50,623 nt of DNA from assembly GCA_009377605.1 (NCBI GenBank), contig WHTT01000047.1:1-50623 (forward strand). The letters run 5' to 3'. Below the pieces are notes generated by a model. It worked only from the letters and a program-made list of their open reading frames with translations. It ran no database searches and was not told the origin of the DNA. Made by a program: the position numbers and the translations under genes. Numbering within the stretch: the first letter of the stretch is position 1; each line of letters begins with the position of its first letter. Shown in pieces: positions 24,683 through 33,370 of the stretch. The DNA is from Luteitalea sp. (lineage in GTDB: Bacteria; Acidobacteriota; Vicinamibacteria; Vicinamibacterales; Vicinamibacteraceae).

Positions 24683-27475
24683 CTAATTCCGTGAATCCGC
24701 AGCCGCCTGCGACGGCTCGGCGACGGCACTCTGGAGCTTCCCGAGCTCCGCGGCGGTGACTGGCGTCGATGGGCCGTGGAACAGCGCGTTGAACAGCAGC
24801 TTGTAGGTCGCGCGCGTCTGCGAGCGGAAGTGGACCTGTGTCCCGAGCGTTACGACATAGCCACGCCCGACCCGGAAGGCAACGACGTTGGCTTGATCGT
24901 GGAGGAGCTCCTCACCGAGCAACCAGCCGCTTTGCAGGATTGGACCCTCGGAGGGATACCGTGCGACCACTTCGGGGCGGATATCGAACGACGGTGTGAG
25001 GCGATACGCCTGATCCGACTCGAAGAACACCGGCCAGGATGCCGGCATGCCGAAGCCGATCGGATGATCGACGTCGAAGTCGTTCTGCAGCAGCGAGCCG
25101 GGGCAGTAGAACCGCGCTTCGGGCTCGATGACGCGCTCGCTCAGGGTCGCGGCCAGGCGCGCGGGGCTGGAGAAGGTCTCGCGCAGCACCTGGTTCGTCT
25201 CGGCTGTCGTCGCAGGCTCGCTGGGCGTCTCCTCTTCGCTTGACCCGCGCCCTCGGCGGCGCGACTCGGGCAGCACCTTTTCAATCGGCAGATCGAGCAG
25301 CGCGCGCGCCGTCTCCACCGAGCTGCCGGTGGCCACCAGCGTCCCGCCGTCGCGGACCCACTGCGCGAGCTTCTTCCACCCGTCCTCACCCACACCGTAG
25401 GCCCACTCCCACGTCTTGTCGTGCGTTGCCGGATCGAGGCCGTCGACGATAGTCTCGCGGCTGATCCCGTCGGGCAGGACGATGGCATCGTAACGGTTGG
25501 CGAGATCGCCGGCGAAATCTGTCGACGAAACGACGTCGTGGCTCATGCCGTACTGCTCGAAGGTCCACTGGAGCCACCCGCCAGGCATGTTGTTCGCGCC
25601 GCGCCACAGCCCAATGCGCGTCGGCGCTTTCAAGCGGAAGCCTGCAACCGCGAGCGGATCGTCCGCCCCGATCACTTCGAGGCCCGTCTCGCGTGCGACG
25701 GTCTCGAGCAGGCCGCGGGCCTCATTCGAGGCTGGCACCACCCAGGTGCCTGCTGCGAGGGCCTGACCGTTGAGTGTTGCGCCCGAAGCCGTGCGAAAGA
25801 GCGGAATACCCGCCTTCTGCAAGCGCGCCGCCGCCACGAAGCCGGCGTTCGACTCCGGCCCGAACACGTAGGCCCAGCGCGGCGACGCAGGCAGCGGCGA
25901 CTGCACCGGCTCGAGATCCGTGACGCGTTCGAGCGACGCTTGGAACGGCTCCGCGATCGGGTCGACCGACACGCCCATCAGGTATCCGAGCGTGTGGCCT
26001 GTCACGTCGTACGGCGGCTTCGGCGGGCCCCCAGGGAAGAGCCGCAGATCCGGATAGACCTGCTTCTCCAGCATCGTCTTTGCAAACGCGCCGTAAGGCT
26101 GTGCAAGATGGATGACATACGATCCGGCCGCGTAGGACTTGCCGCCGGCCTGGAAGGCGCTCGTTGCCTGCTCGATCTCGACCGCTCCGGTCCTCAGGAT
26201 GTCGAGCAGCTCGTAGGTCGCCAGCGGATCGCGCTGACCTGCCGGCACGACAAACGCGTGGGGCGAGCCCTTCCAATTCACCCACTCACGGTGGACCTTG
26301 TAGAAGTTGGTGAGGAACTCAGCGTGGTACTTCGCGACGTGTGAGATACCGGCGAGCGCCGCAGTTACCCCATAGTCGACGATTTGCGACAGCCGCCACT
26401 CGCTCTTCGAGTACGGCTTCGGGAAGTTGACGCGCACCTCCTGCGGGCCGAGTGGTGTGTCCTTTCCTTCCGGGCTCGAGTACGGATCTGCGAGATTCGC
26501 GGATGCAATCTCGGTCAGGATGCGTGGCTGGCCATGGTAGACCATGTACTGGCGCGCCGGCGTCCAGAGGTCGTACCGCTCGTTGAACGCGACGCCTTCC
26601 TTCCCTTCGGCGATGAGCGCTCCTGCCATGGCTTGCCCGACCTGCGCCTGCTCCTGCGCGAGAATCGGGTGGAAGTTCACGTCGTAGGGCTCCTGGAACG
26701 GCGGTACGAAGATCCGCGACCCCGTTTGCCCCTGCTGGTGCATGTCATGCGTGATGACTGGTTTGTAATGGTTCTGCACGCGCTCGACCATCAACCGCGT
26801 CTCTTTCTGCGTGAACATGAACCAGTCGCGGTTGTCGTCATGTCCCACATATTTGTGGTACAGGTCCGGATACACCCGCTCGAGATCCGTGCCTTTCGTC
26901 TTGTACCAGTGATCGATCACCATCACCTGGCCGTCTGGATTCTGCGACGGCACGAGCAGCAGCACGGAGTTGTCCAGAATCTCCTGTGTCGCAGGGCCGG
27001 AGTCGGTCGCCAGCTTGTGCGCGACGCGCAGGATCGCCTGCCCGTTGCCTACCTCGGTAGAGTGGATCGTGGCATACAAGAGATAGAAGGGGCGTCCTTC
27101 GCGCGCGAGCTGCGTCGCCTCCGCCTCGTCTACTCCGCGCGGGTCGGCCAGCCGCCGGTTGATCTCCACCAGACGATCCAGCCGCTCCAGGTTCTCAGGG
27201 GAGCTAATCGTCACGAGCGCGTAGGGGTTCCCGAGCGTTGTCTTGCCCAGCTCCTCGTACCGCACGCGATCGCTCTGCTTCGCCAGGTGCTGGAAGTACT
27301 CCAGCGCCTTCGGATAACGGACCAGCTCTCCGTCGGCACCGATCTCGAAGCCGACGAACTGTGCTGGTGTCTGCACCTGCCGAGGGGCGGTGACGCTCTG
27401 CTGCGCAGCCGGCAGGGCCTGCACCAGGAGCGCGAGAGCAAGACAGACTGCGAAAGGACCGAAGCGATATCGCAT
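24683..27475 (-). CDS. Secreted M14 family zinc carboxypeptidase-like protein
   Basis: The 930-residue protein begins MRYRFGPFAVCLALALLVQALPAAQ, a signal peptide. The peptidase domain (about 40-420) includes RVRYEELGKTTLGNPYALVTI and the zinc motif IHSTEVGNGQ (His138, Glu141). VPSQNPDGQVMVIDHWYKTKGT follows, then a THDMHQQG segment around residues 240-245 that probably gives the third ligand, and a glutamate in RILTEIASAN near 321, the likely general base. The long C-terminal part (about 480-900) has class-I glutamine-amidotransferase-like folds (RYDAIVLPDGIS, WVRDGGTLVATGSSVETARALL), seen in this large secreted M14 group of Acidobacteria and Bacteroidetes. It probably works with the tricorn homologue in peptide use, but no operon links them. 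Confidence 0.9.
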   Translation of the reverse strand: MRYRFGPFAVCLALALLVQALPAAQQSVTAPRQVQTPAQFVGFEIGADGELVRYPKALEYFQHLAKQSDRVRYEELGKTTLGNPYALVTISSPENLERLDRLVEINRRLADPRGVDEAEATQLAREGRPFYLLYATIHSTEVGNGQAILRVAHKLATDSGPATQEILDNSVLLLVPSQNPDGQVMVIDHWYKTKGTDLERVYPDLYHKYVGHDDNRDWFMFTQKETRLMVERVQNHYKPVITHDMHQQGQTGSRIFVPPFQEPYDVNFHPILAQEQAQVGQAMAGALIAEGKEGVAFNERYDLWTPARQYMVYHGQPRILTEIASANLADPYSSPEGKDTPLGPQEVRVNFPKPYSKSEWRLSQIVDYGVTAALAGISHVAKYHAEFLTNFYKVHREWVNWKGSPHAFVVPAGQRDPLATYELLDILRTGAVEIEQATSAFQAGGKSYAAGSYVIHLAQPYGAFAKTMLEKQVYPDLRLFPGGPPKPPYDVTGHTLGYLMGVSVDPIAEPFQASLERVTDLEPVQSPLPASPRWAYVFGPESNAGFVAAARLQKAGIPLFRTASGATLNGQALAAGTWVVPASNEARGLLETVARETGLEVIGADDPLAVAGFRLKAPTRIGLWRGANNMPGGWLQWTFEQYGMSHDVVSSTDFAGDLANRYDAIVLPDGISRETIVDGLDPATHDKTWEWAYGVGEDGWKKLAQWVRDGGTLVATGSSVETARALLDLPIEKVLPESRRRGRGSSEEETPSEPATTAETNQVLRETFSSPARLAATLSERVIEPEARFYCPGSLLQNDFDVDHPIGFGMPASWPVFFESDQAYRLTPSFDIRPEVVARYPSEGPILQSGWLLGEELLHDQANVVAFRVGRGYVVTLGTQVHFRSQTRATYKLLFNALFHGPSTPVTAAELGKLQSAVAEPSQAAADSRN

Positions 27476-27550
27476 GGTAAGAGTCTACACGCAGCTTCCA
27501 CGGCTGCGCACGAGACGAGGTGGGCCTTCCGAACAGTCTACGCTCAACGA

Positions 27551-29551
27551 TCACGGTTCGTTTCTCAGCTCGTCGGTAACCCAGATAGGACTGGACCACG
27601 CCATGGCAATGCGGTTTCGCACCATCCGTTTCTGCCGCAAACGAACATAGTAGATGGAGTCCTCGCGAAACGTCCGATCGCGATCTTTCCAGTGAAAGTC
27701 GAGCGCGTGCGGCTCGATGGAGTAAATCACCTCGAACCCGCCGTCCGTGCGGCTATGGCGCAGCACCTCCAATTTCTCGATCACATCGGTTCCGTGCGCT
27801 TCCACCTCCAACAGCGGGAGGTGCTGCGTACTGATCCGCGTTCCCATGGGCTCGCCGTTGATCCGGAAATCCAGCAGAATCCGTACTCCGGTCGTCCCGT
27901 ATGTCCGACGCTCGTAGAGCCCATCGAAGATCTCCGCGCGGGTCAGACCGGTCGCGGAAACGGCGCTCAGGCCCCAGTGGGGGCGGCCCGGGTGCGAGCG
28001 GTGGTCATCGCTGGCGGCGATCGTGCTGAGCATCAGACCGGCCATCCAGGCATCCTGGGCGAATTGAGGAGCGCGAGCCGACCGGCGCGGCTCGCTGAAG
28101 TCGCTCTGCTCGAACGCGAGCGGATGGTCCGGTTGGTAGGCTTCACTCAGGCCGTGGGCGGAGTAGATCTCGAAGTTTCGTTGGAATTCCGGATCGTGAG
28201 GCTCCCAGCGAACACCTTGCGGAAACGCCCCAGTATGGTGAGGAATCGTCAACCCTTCTCCTGCGTTCAGGGCCTTCCACAAGTCTGGGAGCGTTGCACT
28301 CTCGGGAGCCAGCAGCGGCCCGGGCCGGCCTCGGAAATACACATTCCGATGTCCGTAGGGTGCGCCAAAGGAGGTTTCATAGCCGAACAAGGTCGCGAAC
28401 GCTCCGGGCTGGTCGTACTCTTCCGCCAGTTGCTTGTATTCCTCCCAGACGTGCGGTCCGAGGCCGCGGGTAAATCCTCCCTCGGGAGTTCGGCTGTGAT
28501 CGGTCAAGCTGAAGAAATCCAGGCCGGCGATATCTCGAGCGTACTCGTAGGGATTTCGCCCAACGCCGTCCCAACTGTAATGCGAGTGTGAATGCAGATC
28601 CCCCCAGTAGATTCGCCGCTTCGGTGGGGTCGAATGAACCATCATGGGATTGCCCGCCGTTCGAAGAATCCCTCCTCGTGCCGTTGCTTCGACGCGTACG
28701 AGTCCAGCGCGCTTGGGGGTGAAGCGCACACGTGCCCAGCCCTGTCCCCGCATGAACGAGACGGTGGCAGGAACATCCGCTTCTCCTTCGACCACGTCGA
28801 GACGCGCTTCTTCGGCAAAAGCGGTGGACGGATTGCCGTACTCGTCCACCACCGCCAACGATAGCGTTGCTGGCGTGCCGGCCACGAGAGCCGACTGTCC
28901 GGAGAGCCGTAGCTCGGCCGCCGGGCGGCTGACAATGTGCACGGTGGGGTGGTCTGGAAGGCGCTGAAACTTTTCCGTTCCGTCATGGTCTACAGCCGCC
29001 AGGATCGGCTCGGGCGGCGTGCTGACGATGCCGGCCTTCATCCCGCGGCTGCCCATGGAGGTGTCGCCGTAGGTCACCGAGACGGTATCGCCCTCCTGGA
29101 GCTCGCCCTCCCCAACGGTGACTCGTACGACAAAGACATATCGCTCCAACCGACCATCCAACCCAGGCCGCGCCGACTTGACGAGATAGCTCGCGCTTTC
29201 TGATTCGACTGCCGTCTCGAGCCGCACGTTGTCGCGAGAAGACCGACTGGAGATGTAGTGATCGCCTTTCGCGTCGGTTGACTGGAGCCGATTCGCAGAG
29301 TTCCGATCGCCCGCATGCCAGGAATCGGGGAACTGAACGCGTAGCGCACCCCCCTTGGCAATTCCACGTGACCCGACACGATAGGTGACCGTCCAGGTTC
29401 CGAAATCTCCCGCAACGGCCGTTGTGGGACTGACCGAGATCTCGCCGTCGGCGCTCTTCGACGTACGGGTGACGGCCACCCCAAGGGCGGCGAGACAGAT
29501 AACACACAGGAGAAGGCGTGTTCTCTCGACCATGTTCGGTTTGAAGATCAT
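27551..29551 (-). CDS. Secreted DUF3604 (PHP-like) protein
   Basis: From ATG 29551 the protein has about 666 residues. A hydrophobic N-terminal segment (VERTRLLLCVICLAALGVAV) is followed by a beta-sandwich N-terminal region (to about 320). The DUF3604 domain then opens with IYWGDLHSHSHYSWDGVG and continues FFSLTDHS, IPHHTGAF and STIAASDDHRSHPG. These His/Asp clusters resemble metal-binding residues of PHP phosphoesterases, so a metal-dependent hydrolase is likely, substrate unknown. The start is uncertain: ATG 29533 (MVERTRLL) is equally good and neither has a clear ribosome site. The frame stays open upstream to 29776, but that part lacks a protein-like look. The intergenic region to the M14 gene is 75 bp, so the two could be one operon. 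Confidence 0.85.
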   Translation of the reverse strand: MIFKPNMVERTRLLLCVICLAALGVAVTRTSKSADGEISVSPTTAVAGDFGTWTVTYRVGSRGIAKGGALRVQFPDSWHAGDRNSANRLQSTDAKGDHYISSRSSRDNVRLETAVESESASYLVKSARPGLDGRLERYVFVVRVTVGEGELQEGDTVSVTYGDTSMGSRGMKAGIVSTPPEPILAAVDHDGTEKFQRLPDHPTVHIVSRPAAELRLSGQSALVAGTPATLSLAVVDEYGNPSTAFAEEARLDVVEGEADVPATVSFMRGQGWARVRFTPKRAGLVRVEATARGGILRTAGNPMMVHSTPPKRRIYWGDLHSHSHYSWDGVGRNPYEYARDIAGLDFFSLTDHSRTPEGGFTRGLGPHVWEEYKQLAEEYDQPGAFATLFGYETSFGAPYGHRNVYFRGRPGPLLAPESATLPDLWKALNAGEGLTIPHHTGAFPQGVRWEPHDPEFQRNFEIYSAHGLSEAYQPDHPLAFEQSDFSEPRRSARAPQFAQDAWMAGLMLSTIAASDDHRSHPGRPHWGLSAVSATGLTRAEIFDGLYERRTYGTTGVRILLDFRINGEPMGTRISTQHLPLLEVEAHGTDVIEKLEVLRHSRTDGGFEVIYSIEPHALDFHWKDRDRTFREDSIYYVRLRQKRMVRNRIAMAWSSPIWVTDELRNEP

Positions 29552-29705
29552 ATTCTGAAACAAGGACGAGTCAACCGAGTGAGGGGGAAACGGACCAGTG
29601 GTGCGTGAGGCTCTCGGGGTCGCGCGGGCATTTTGCCGAGGTGGGATATCCTCTGTTGTCAGAGCGTCGCTCGTGCGGCACGATGAAGGCATGATGCGCG
29701 AACTC

Positions 29706-29719
29706 GCCCCGGCCGGGGC
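29706..29719. promoter_or_regulatory. Perfect 14-bp palindrome upstream of the OsmC gene
   Basis: GCCCCGGCCGGGGC is fully self-complementary and lies 115 nt upstream of the OsmC start, in the 283-bp divergent gap to the DUF3604 gene. It may be an operator or a fold in the leader. No other feature is evident in that gap. Confidence 0.35.
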
Positions 29720-29834
29720 CAGTTCGGCGCGGTTCTTGCCGGCGTGGACGTTCAGGTCACGGATCCCTACGAACACCGAACGTCGTCTCTCTTATCAGAA
29801 CGGCGCGATCACCATTCCCTCAGGTAAGCAGCAC

Positions 29835-30296
29835 ATGAGCATGTACACAACGACCGTCGTATGGACGCGCGCAGCGGACGAGCTGTTCAATGACAACAAG
29901 TATTCCCGGGCCCACGAATGGCGCTTCGACGGCGGCACCGTGGTTCCAGCCTCTAGCTCGCCTCAGGTGGTGAAGCTGCCACTGTCGAAAGAGGACGCCG
30001 TGGACCCGGAAGAAGCGTTCGTCGCCTCGCTGTCCTCCTGCCACATGCTTTTCTTCCTATCCTATGCGGCCAAGGGTCAATTCGTCATTGATCGATACGA
30101 GGATGAAGCCGTCGGCGAGATGGGAAAGAACGCGAACGGTAACATAGCAATACTGAGGGTCGTCCTGCGTCCACAAGTTACGTGGGCGGGAAACCGGCCC
30201 TCGCGTGAGCAGCTCGATGCGCTGCATCACCGCGCGCACGAATCGTGTTACATCGCGAACTCTGTGAAAACGGAAATCCTCGTCGAGCCGCGGTAG
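29835..30296 (+). CDS. OsmC-family peroxidase-like protein
   Basis: The 153-residue protein has the OsmC/Ohr fold pattern. The first cysteine is Cys69 in AFVASLSSCHMLFFL and the second is Cys138 in HESCYIANSV. These two thiols reduce organic hydroperoxides in this family. The start is ATG 29835 (MSMYTTTVVWTRAADELF); a second ATG lies two codons on. The frame extends 5' to 29598, but the extra sequence shows no homology and includes the palindrome. The length equals that of typical OsmC proteins. It precedes a zinc-ribbon gene on the same strand by 122 nt, and its role is probably defence against organic peroxides. Confidence 0.92.
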   Translation: MSMYTTTVVWTRAADELFNDNKYSRAHEWRFDGGTVVPASSSPQVVKLPLSKEDAVDPEEAFVASLSSCHMLFFLSYAAKGQFVIDRYEDEAVGEMGKNANGNIAILRVVLRPQVTWAGNRPSREQLDALHHRAHESCYIANSVKTEILVEPR

Positions 30297-30418
30297 CACG
30301 AAAGCCCTCTTTCTCAAGTTGGGCATAGCCGCGGGGCGGATGCTGCGTGCACCGAGCCCACTCGCACGAGTGGCCTGCGTATACGCGCATGCGCGTGTGG
30401 CGCGCAATGAGGAGACCG

Positions 30419-31108
30419 ATGAGCAACTTTCGTCGATGGTGGCCCAAACGCCTCGGTGCTGGCGACGTGTCCAAGGAACTTTCGCAGCAGGCCGACGATA
30501 TGGAGGCGCAGCGATCAATACCAGGTATCCGGATCAAGGCCAGCGGCGACAACGCACTGGTCACCGTCGATCTAGACGAGATCGGACCCGAAGCGCAGCC
30601 ATTGATCATGGAGGAAATGGCCCAGCAGGAGGGGCTGGCCATCTTCAGAGGAAGCGTCGAGCACGGTTATGCGATGCGTGCGGTTGCGTCCCACCTACAG
30701 TGTCCGCGCTGCAAAGCTCAGACGCGGCAGCAGATGGCGAACTTCATCTATGCCACCAACATCGCACCGCGCGCCATGTTCGCCCCAGCCGGGTACTTCT
30801 GCACCGCCTGTCCGACCGTCATCGTCGACGAGAATCTCATAGCGGTCGGCTTGAAAGAGGGTTACAGGTTTCGCGCTGTGGTCGGCATCGATTATGGCAG
30901 AGAGAGGGACCCCGACCTCTTCAGAACGTGGAATGGTCACGAGCCCATGTACATTCTTGACGAAGAGGGGCGGGTGATGGATTTGGTAACGGGCGACCAA
31001 CGCCATTCCACGGAGCGCGCACATCGGCGGCATGCAGGTCGCGACTCAACGACAGGCAAACGGCGTCGAAGGATGGCCCAACAGTCTCGCCGACGAAACA
31101 GGCGGTGA
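30419..31108 (+). CDS. Zinc-ribbon protein of unknown function with Arg-rich tail
   Basis: The 229-residue protein starts at ATG 30419 (MSNFRRWWPKRLGAGDVSKEL) with a GAGGAG-type site upstream. It has two CxxC pairs, CPRC (Cys95/98) and CTAC (Cys128/131), spaced 30 residues apart and separated by a mixed segment, so they probably bind one zinc. Earlier residues (about 40-85) form a small alpha/beta part, IRIKASGDNALVTVDLDEIG. After about residue 135 comes a beta-rich region (YRFRAVVGIDYGRERDPD). The last 30 residues are strongly basic (HAGRDSTTGKRRRRMAQQSR), like a nucleic-acid-binding tail. I do not recognise the family. Confidence 0.75.
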   Translation: MSNFRRWWPKRLGAGDVSKELSQQADDMEAQRSIPGIRIKASGDNALVTVDLDEIGPEAQPLIMEEMAQQEGLAIFRGSVEHGYAMRAVASHLQCPRCKAQTRQQMANFIYATNIAPRAMFAPAGYFCTACPTVIVDENLIAVGLKEGYRFRAVVGIDYGRERDPDLFRTWNGHEPMYILDEEGRVMDLVTGDQRHSTERAHRRHAGRDSTTGKRRRRMAQQSRRRNRR

Positions 31109-31166
31109 GCATGATCCTGCCGGCTGTAATCTTTCCGCGTCCTACGGATGGCGACGACGCGCGGAT

Positions 31167-31712
31167 TCACGAAGAGCTCGCATCTGAACCGGCAGACTCG
31201 ACGCAGGCTTCGACAGATCGGCGAAAACTGCGGGGATCAATCGATGGGTAGCGGTACAATTCTGGCTCGATAGCTGTGAAGAGATCCAAGAGACGCTTCG
31301 GGTCAATCAGTCCTCTCTTCAGCATTTCTTCCACGTCGGTGATGTCCTGGGCGTGACCCCGCTCCAACTTCGATAGAGCCTGAGCGTAGTAGTCGTAGTG
31401 GCGAAATGTCAGGTGGCGCTGTTGTTGGACGAAGGTACTGCGCTCTTCCCACCCGGGTAGTTGAGGGATGAAGTCATCCGGTGAGGCGAGCTCCACGTTG
31501 ATCTCCAACTCTTCCTTCAACCGTGGAATCGCCCGGAGCAGACGGTCCTGCTCGGGAACGATCTTCAGGTCAACATCGATCGTCGTTGCCCGCCATCCAT
31601 TGAGGAGCGCTGTCGCTCCGCCTGTGAAATACACGCAAGCCGACTTGTCAGCTTCCGCTGCTAGCGCTCGCATAAACTGGTAGAGACGGTCGACGTCGGT
31701 TAGCTTACGCAT
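31167..31712 (-). CDS. DUF6036-like nucleotidyltransferase-fold protein
   Basis: The 181-residue protein has VYFTGGATALLNGWRATTIDVDLKIVPE (about 27-54), the GG...(D)xD core of minimal nucleotidyltransferases such as AbiEii/DUF6036. It also has VELASPDDFIPQLPGWEERS, FRHYDYYAQALSKLERGHAQDITDVEEMLKRGLI and a C-terminal helix set with YPSIDPRSFRRSVEA. It overlaps the 94-aa gene upstream by 13 bases, so the pair is translationally coupled. Related NTase pairs work as toxin-antitoxin or abortive-infection units, but this exact pair is not one I can name. I recall the same two-gene arrangement from other bacterial genomes, from memory only. Confidence 0.85.
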   Translation of the reverse strand: MRKLTDVDRLYQFMRALAAEADKSACVYFTGGATALLNGWRATTIDVDLKIVPEQDRLLRAIPRLKEELEINVELASPDDFIPQLPGWEERSTFVQQQRHLTFRHYDYYAQALSKLERGHAQDITDVEEMLKRGLIDPKRLLDLFTAIEPELYRYPSIDPRSFRRSVEACVESAGSDASSS

Positions 31713-31984
31713 GCCAGCGCCCGTTCGAAACTGACCAGTCGCCGGAGAAGCGCGTTGTAGCGGCTGTGCGCGGAGTCGGGATCGCTAGCGGCCAGGCGCT
31801 CGTAGAGACGAAGCTCGGGCGTCTTCTCGGCCAAAACGGACAGGCGAGGCACATCCACGCCGAGGCGCCGTAGTCGCGGAGCTCCAATGAGTACGAGGAG
31901 AGCCGCCTCAGTCTCTTCGCCTAAGGCAAGTTCCTGGAGACCCCGTTCAATCAGCTCACTCCCCGGGAGTGCGAGTGTGCCCAC
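31700..31984 (-). CDS. Small conserved partner of the nucleotidyltransferase
   Basis: The 94-residue protein has LIERGLQELALGEETEAALLVLIGAPRLRRLGVDVP and ends LRLYERLAASDPDSAHSRYNALLRRLVSFERALACVS. It looks all-helical. It is not a HEPN protein (no RxxxxH motif) and has no helix-turn-helix that I can see. The likely start is GTG 31984. A TATATT hexamer 7 nt before it suggests a leaderless message. Its stop overlaps the next gene. It is probably the antitoxin or a regulatory partner, an inference from coupling only. Confidence 0.8.
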   Translation of the reverse strand: MGTLALPGSELIERGLQELALGEETEAALLVLIGAPRLRRLGVDVPRLSVLAEKTPELRLYERLAASDPDSAHSRYNALLRRLVSFERALACVS

Positions 31985-31990
31985 ATTCCA

Positions 31991-31996
31991 AATATA
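31991..31996 (-). promoter_or_regulatory. Candidate -10 element giving a leaderless transcript
   Basis: On the minus strand TATATT ends 7 bases before GTG 31984, which would put the transcription start at or next to the start codon. No purine-rich ribosome site fits in that space. No clear -35 box is seen. Confidence 0.4.
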
Positions 31997-32157
31997 GCTC
32001 GACAGCGGCGTGCCCGCACACTGGCGGCTTCCGTTTCGAGCGCACCGAGGTTACGTCGGGAGGGAGTGTACGTCGTGTTTATAGTGACCCGTGCCACGAC
32101 ATCTTCACTCCTGCCGCAAGGCTGACGGACGCGCGTACGAGCACCCGGTACCGTCGC

Positions 32158-32979
32158 TCACACCTTTGTCGCGCGCGTGATCAGGTAATCCTGCCGAACG
32201 AGATTGTCTTCGAAGTACCCTGCAATGAGCTCGTCGAGCTCTCGCCGGAATGTTGCGAGTCGGGCGGGATCTGCCGCCGTCAACGATTCGACCAACTTCA
32301 TCACCTGGCCAGAGGTGCGCTCCAGCATCGCCCGCATGTGCTGCGGGCTCAGCGCCGGCACCGGCATGCGGGCGCGATCGAACGTGACGTCCGCGACGCC
32401 GGCACCGAGACGCTCGCGGATGACGCTCGGATCGCCCCACAATGCCGGCGATACGACACCGGCCGGCGGCTCGGGCAAGTAGCGTCCAAGGAGCGCGATC
32501 AGCCGTCCGATGTAGAGCTCCGGCGGCCAGGTCGCGAACGCGATCGTCCCGCCCGGCTTCAAGACGCGCAGCAACTCACTCACGGCGACATCAGGCCTTG
32601 GTGCGAAGATGTGTCCGAATTGACTCAGGACGATGTCGAACGTCGCGTCGTCGAACGGCAGCTCTTCGACATCGCCTTGGCGCCACTCGATCTCGACGCT
32701 CGCGAGACGCGCGTTCTCACGCGCACGCTCGAGCAGCTCGGGCGTCAGATCGAGTCCCGTGACGTGGGCACCCAGCCGCGCGGCCGTGACCGCGACCACG
32801 CCGGTCCCGCACGCCACATCGAGCACGCGTCGTCCGGCGGCGACCTGCGCACGTTTGACCAGCACCGCCGCCGCCGGCGTCGTCAGCGCCTCGAGCGCCG
32901 TGAAATGCACCCACGATTGCTTTTGAGCTTCTTTGAATTGCGTCAGTGCGTCCGGGCTGATCTCTGGGGATGATGACAT
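32158..32979 (-). CDS. Class I SAM-dependent methyltransferase
   Basis: The 273-residue protein contains the SAM motif I VLDVACGTGVVAVTAARLGAHVTGLDLTPELLERARENA (about 48-86). It also has the post-motifs WRQGDVEELPFDDATFDIVLSQFGHIFAPRPD and LLRVLKPGGTIAFATW, as in UbiE/Coq5-like methyltransferases. GGAGG lies 7 nt upstream of ATG 32979 (MSSSPEISPDALTQF). An extension to 33078 has a less likely start. The C-terminal helices (YLPEPPAGVVSPALWGDPSVIRERLGAG) occur in a common soil-bacterium group. The substrate is unknown. The nearby SDR fragment (same strand, 51 bp upstream) hints that the two genes were once neighbours in one pathway. Confidence 0.9.
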   Translation of the reverse strand: MSSSPEISPDALTQFKEAQKQSWVHFTALEALTTPAAAVLVKRAQVAAGRRVLDVACGTGVVAVTAARLGAHVTGLDLTPELLERARENARLASVEIEWRQGDVEELPFDDATFDIVLSQFGHIFAPRPDVAVSELLRVLKPGGTIAFATWPPELYIGRLIALLGRYLPEPPAGVVSPALWGDPSVIRERLGAGVADVTFDRARMPVPALSPQHMRAMLERTSGQVMKLVESLTAADPARLATFRRELDELIAGYFEDNLVRQDYLITRATKV

Positions 32980-33029
32980 GAACAACCTCCAGCGCGGTCG
33001 CATATAACGGTGGCATAGAAACGGGGAGA

Positions 33030-33370
33030 TTAGAAGGCTACACCGCCCCCCGCCTGGACGTTCTGCGCCGTCACCCAATGCCCGTCAGGTGAAGTAAGGA
33101 ACGCGACGACCGCGGCCACTTCATCCGCGCTGCCGGTCCGGCTGAAGGGCGACAGCGATGCGCCGTAGACACGCATCTCGTTCAGCATCATGTCGGTCTC
33201 GGTGAATCCGGGAGAGATGGTGTTGACGTTGATGTTGCGAGGTCCAAGCTCGCGGGCGAGCGTGGGCACGAACTGCTCGGCCGCCCCCTTGCTGGCAACG
33301 TAAATGGAGGATCCGGCCATGTTCATTCTGGTAGCGCCTGTAGAGACGACCGCGATGGATCCGCCTTCTT
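33030..33370 (-). pseudogene. C-terminal fragment of a short-chain dehydrogenase/reductase
   Basis: The minus strand reads GGSIAVVSTGATRMNMAGSS, IYVASKGAAEQFVPTLAREL and INVNTISPGFTETDMM, ending AEVAAVVAFLTSPDGHWVTA-like and TAQNVQAGGGVAF. These are the catalytic half of an SDR (Ser, YxxxK as YVASK, and the C-terminal substrate loop). The TGxxxGxG cofactor-binding half, about 120 residues, is absent. The similarity begins at about 33370, exactly where the divergent HxlR coding region starts. The upstream 30 codons of the open frame do not look like SDR. Deletion of the 5' half of the gene is the simplest reading. Confidence 0.85.

Noticed and set aside
26384-28591. 735-codon plus-strand frame across the M14 and DUF3604 genes
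   Set aside because: It spans two genes that are clearly coding on the minus strand and has no recognisable domain.
31167-31984. Calling the NTase pair a HEPN/MNT toxin-antitoxin system
   Set aside because: The small protein lacks the RxxxxH motif of HEPN domains, so the known type cannot be assigned.
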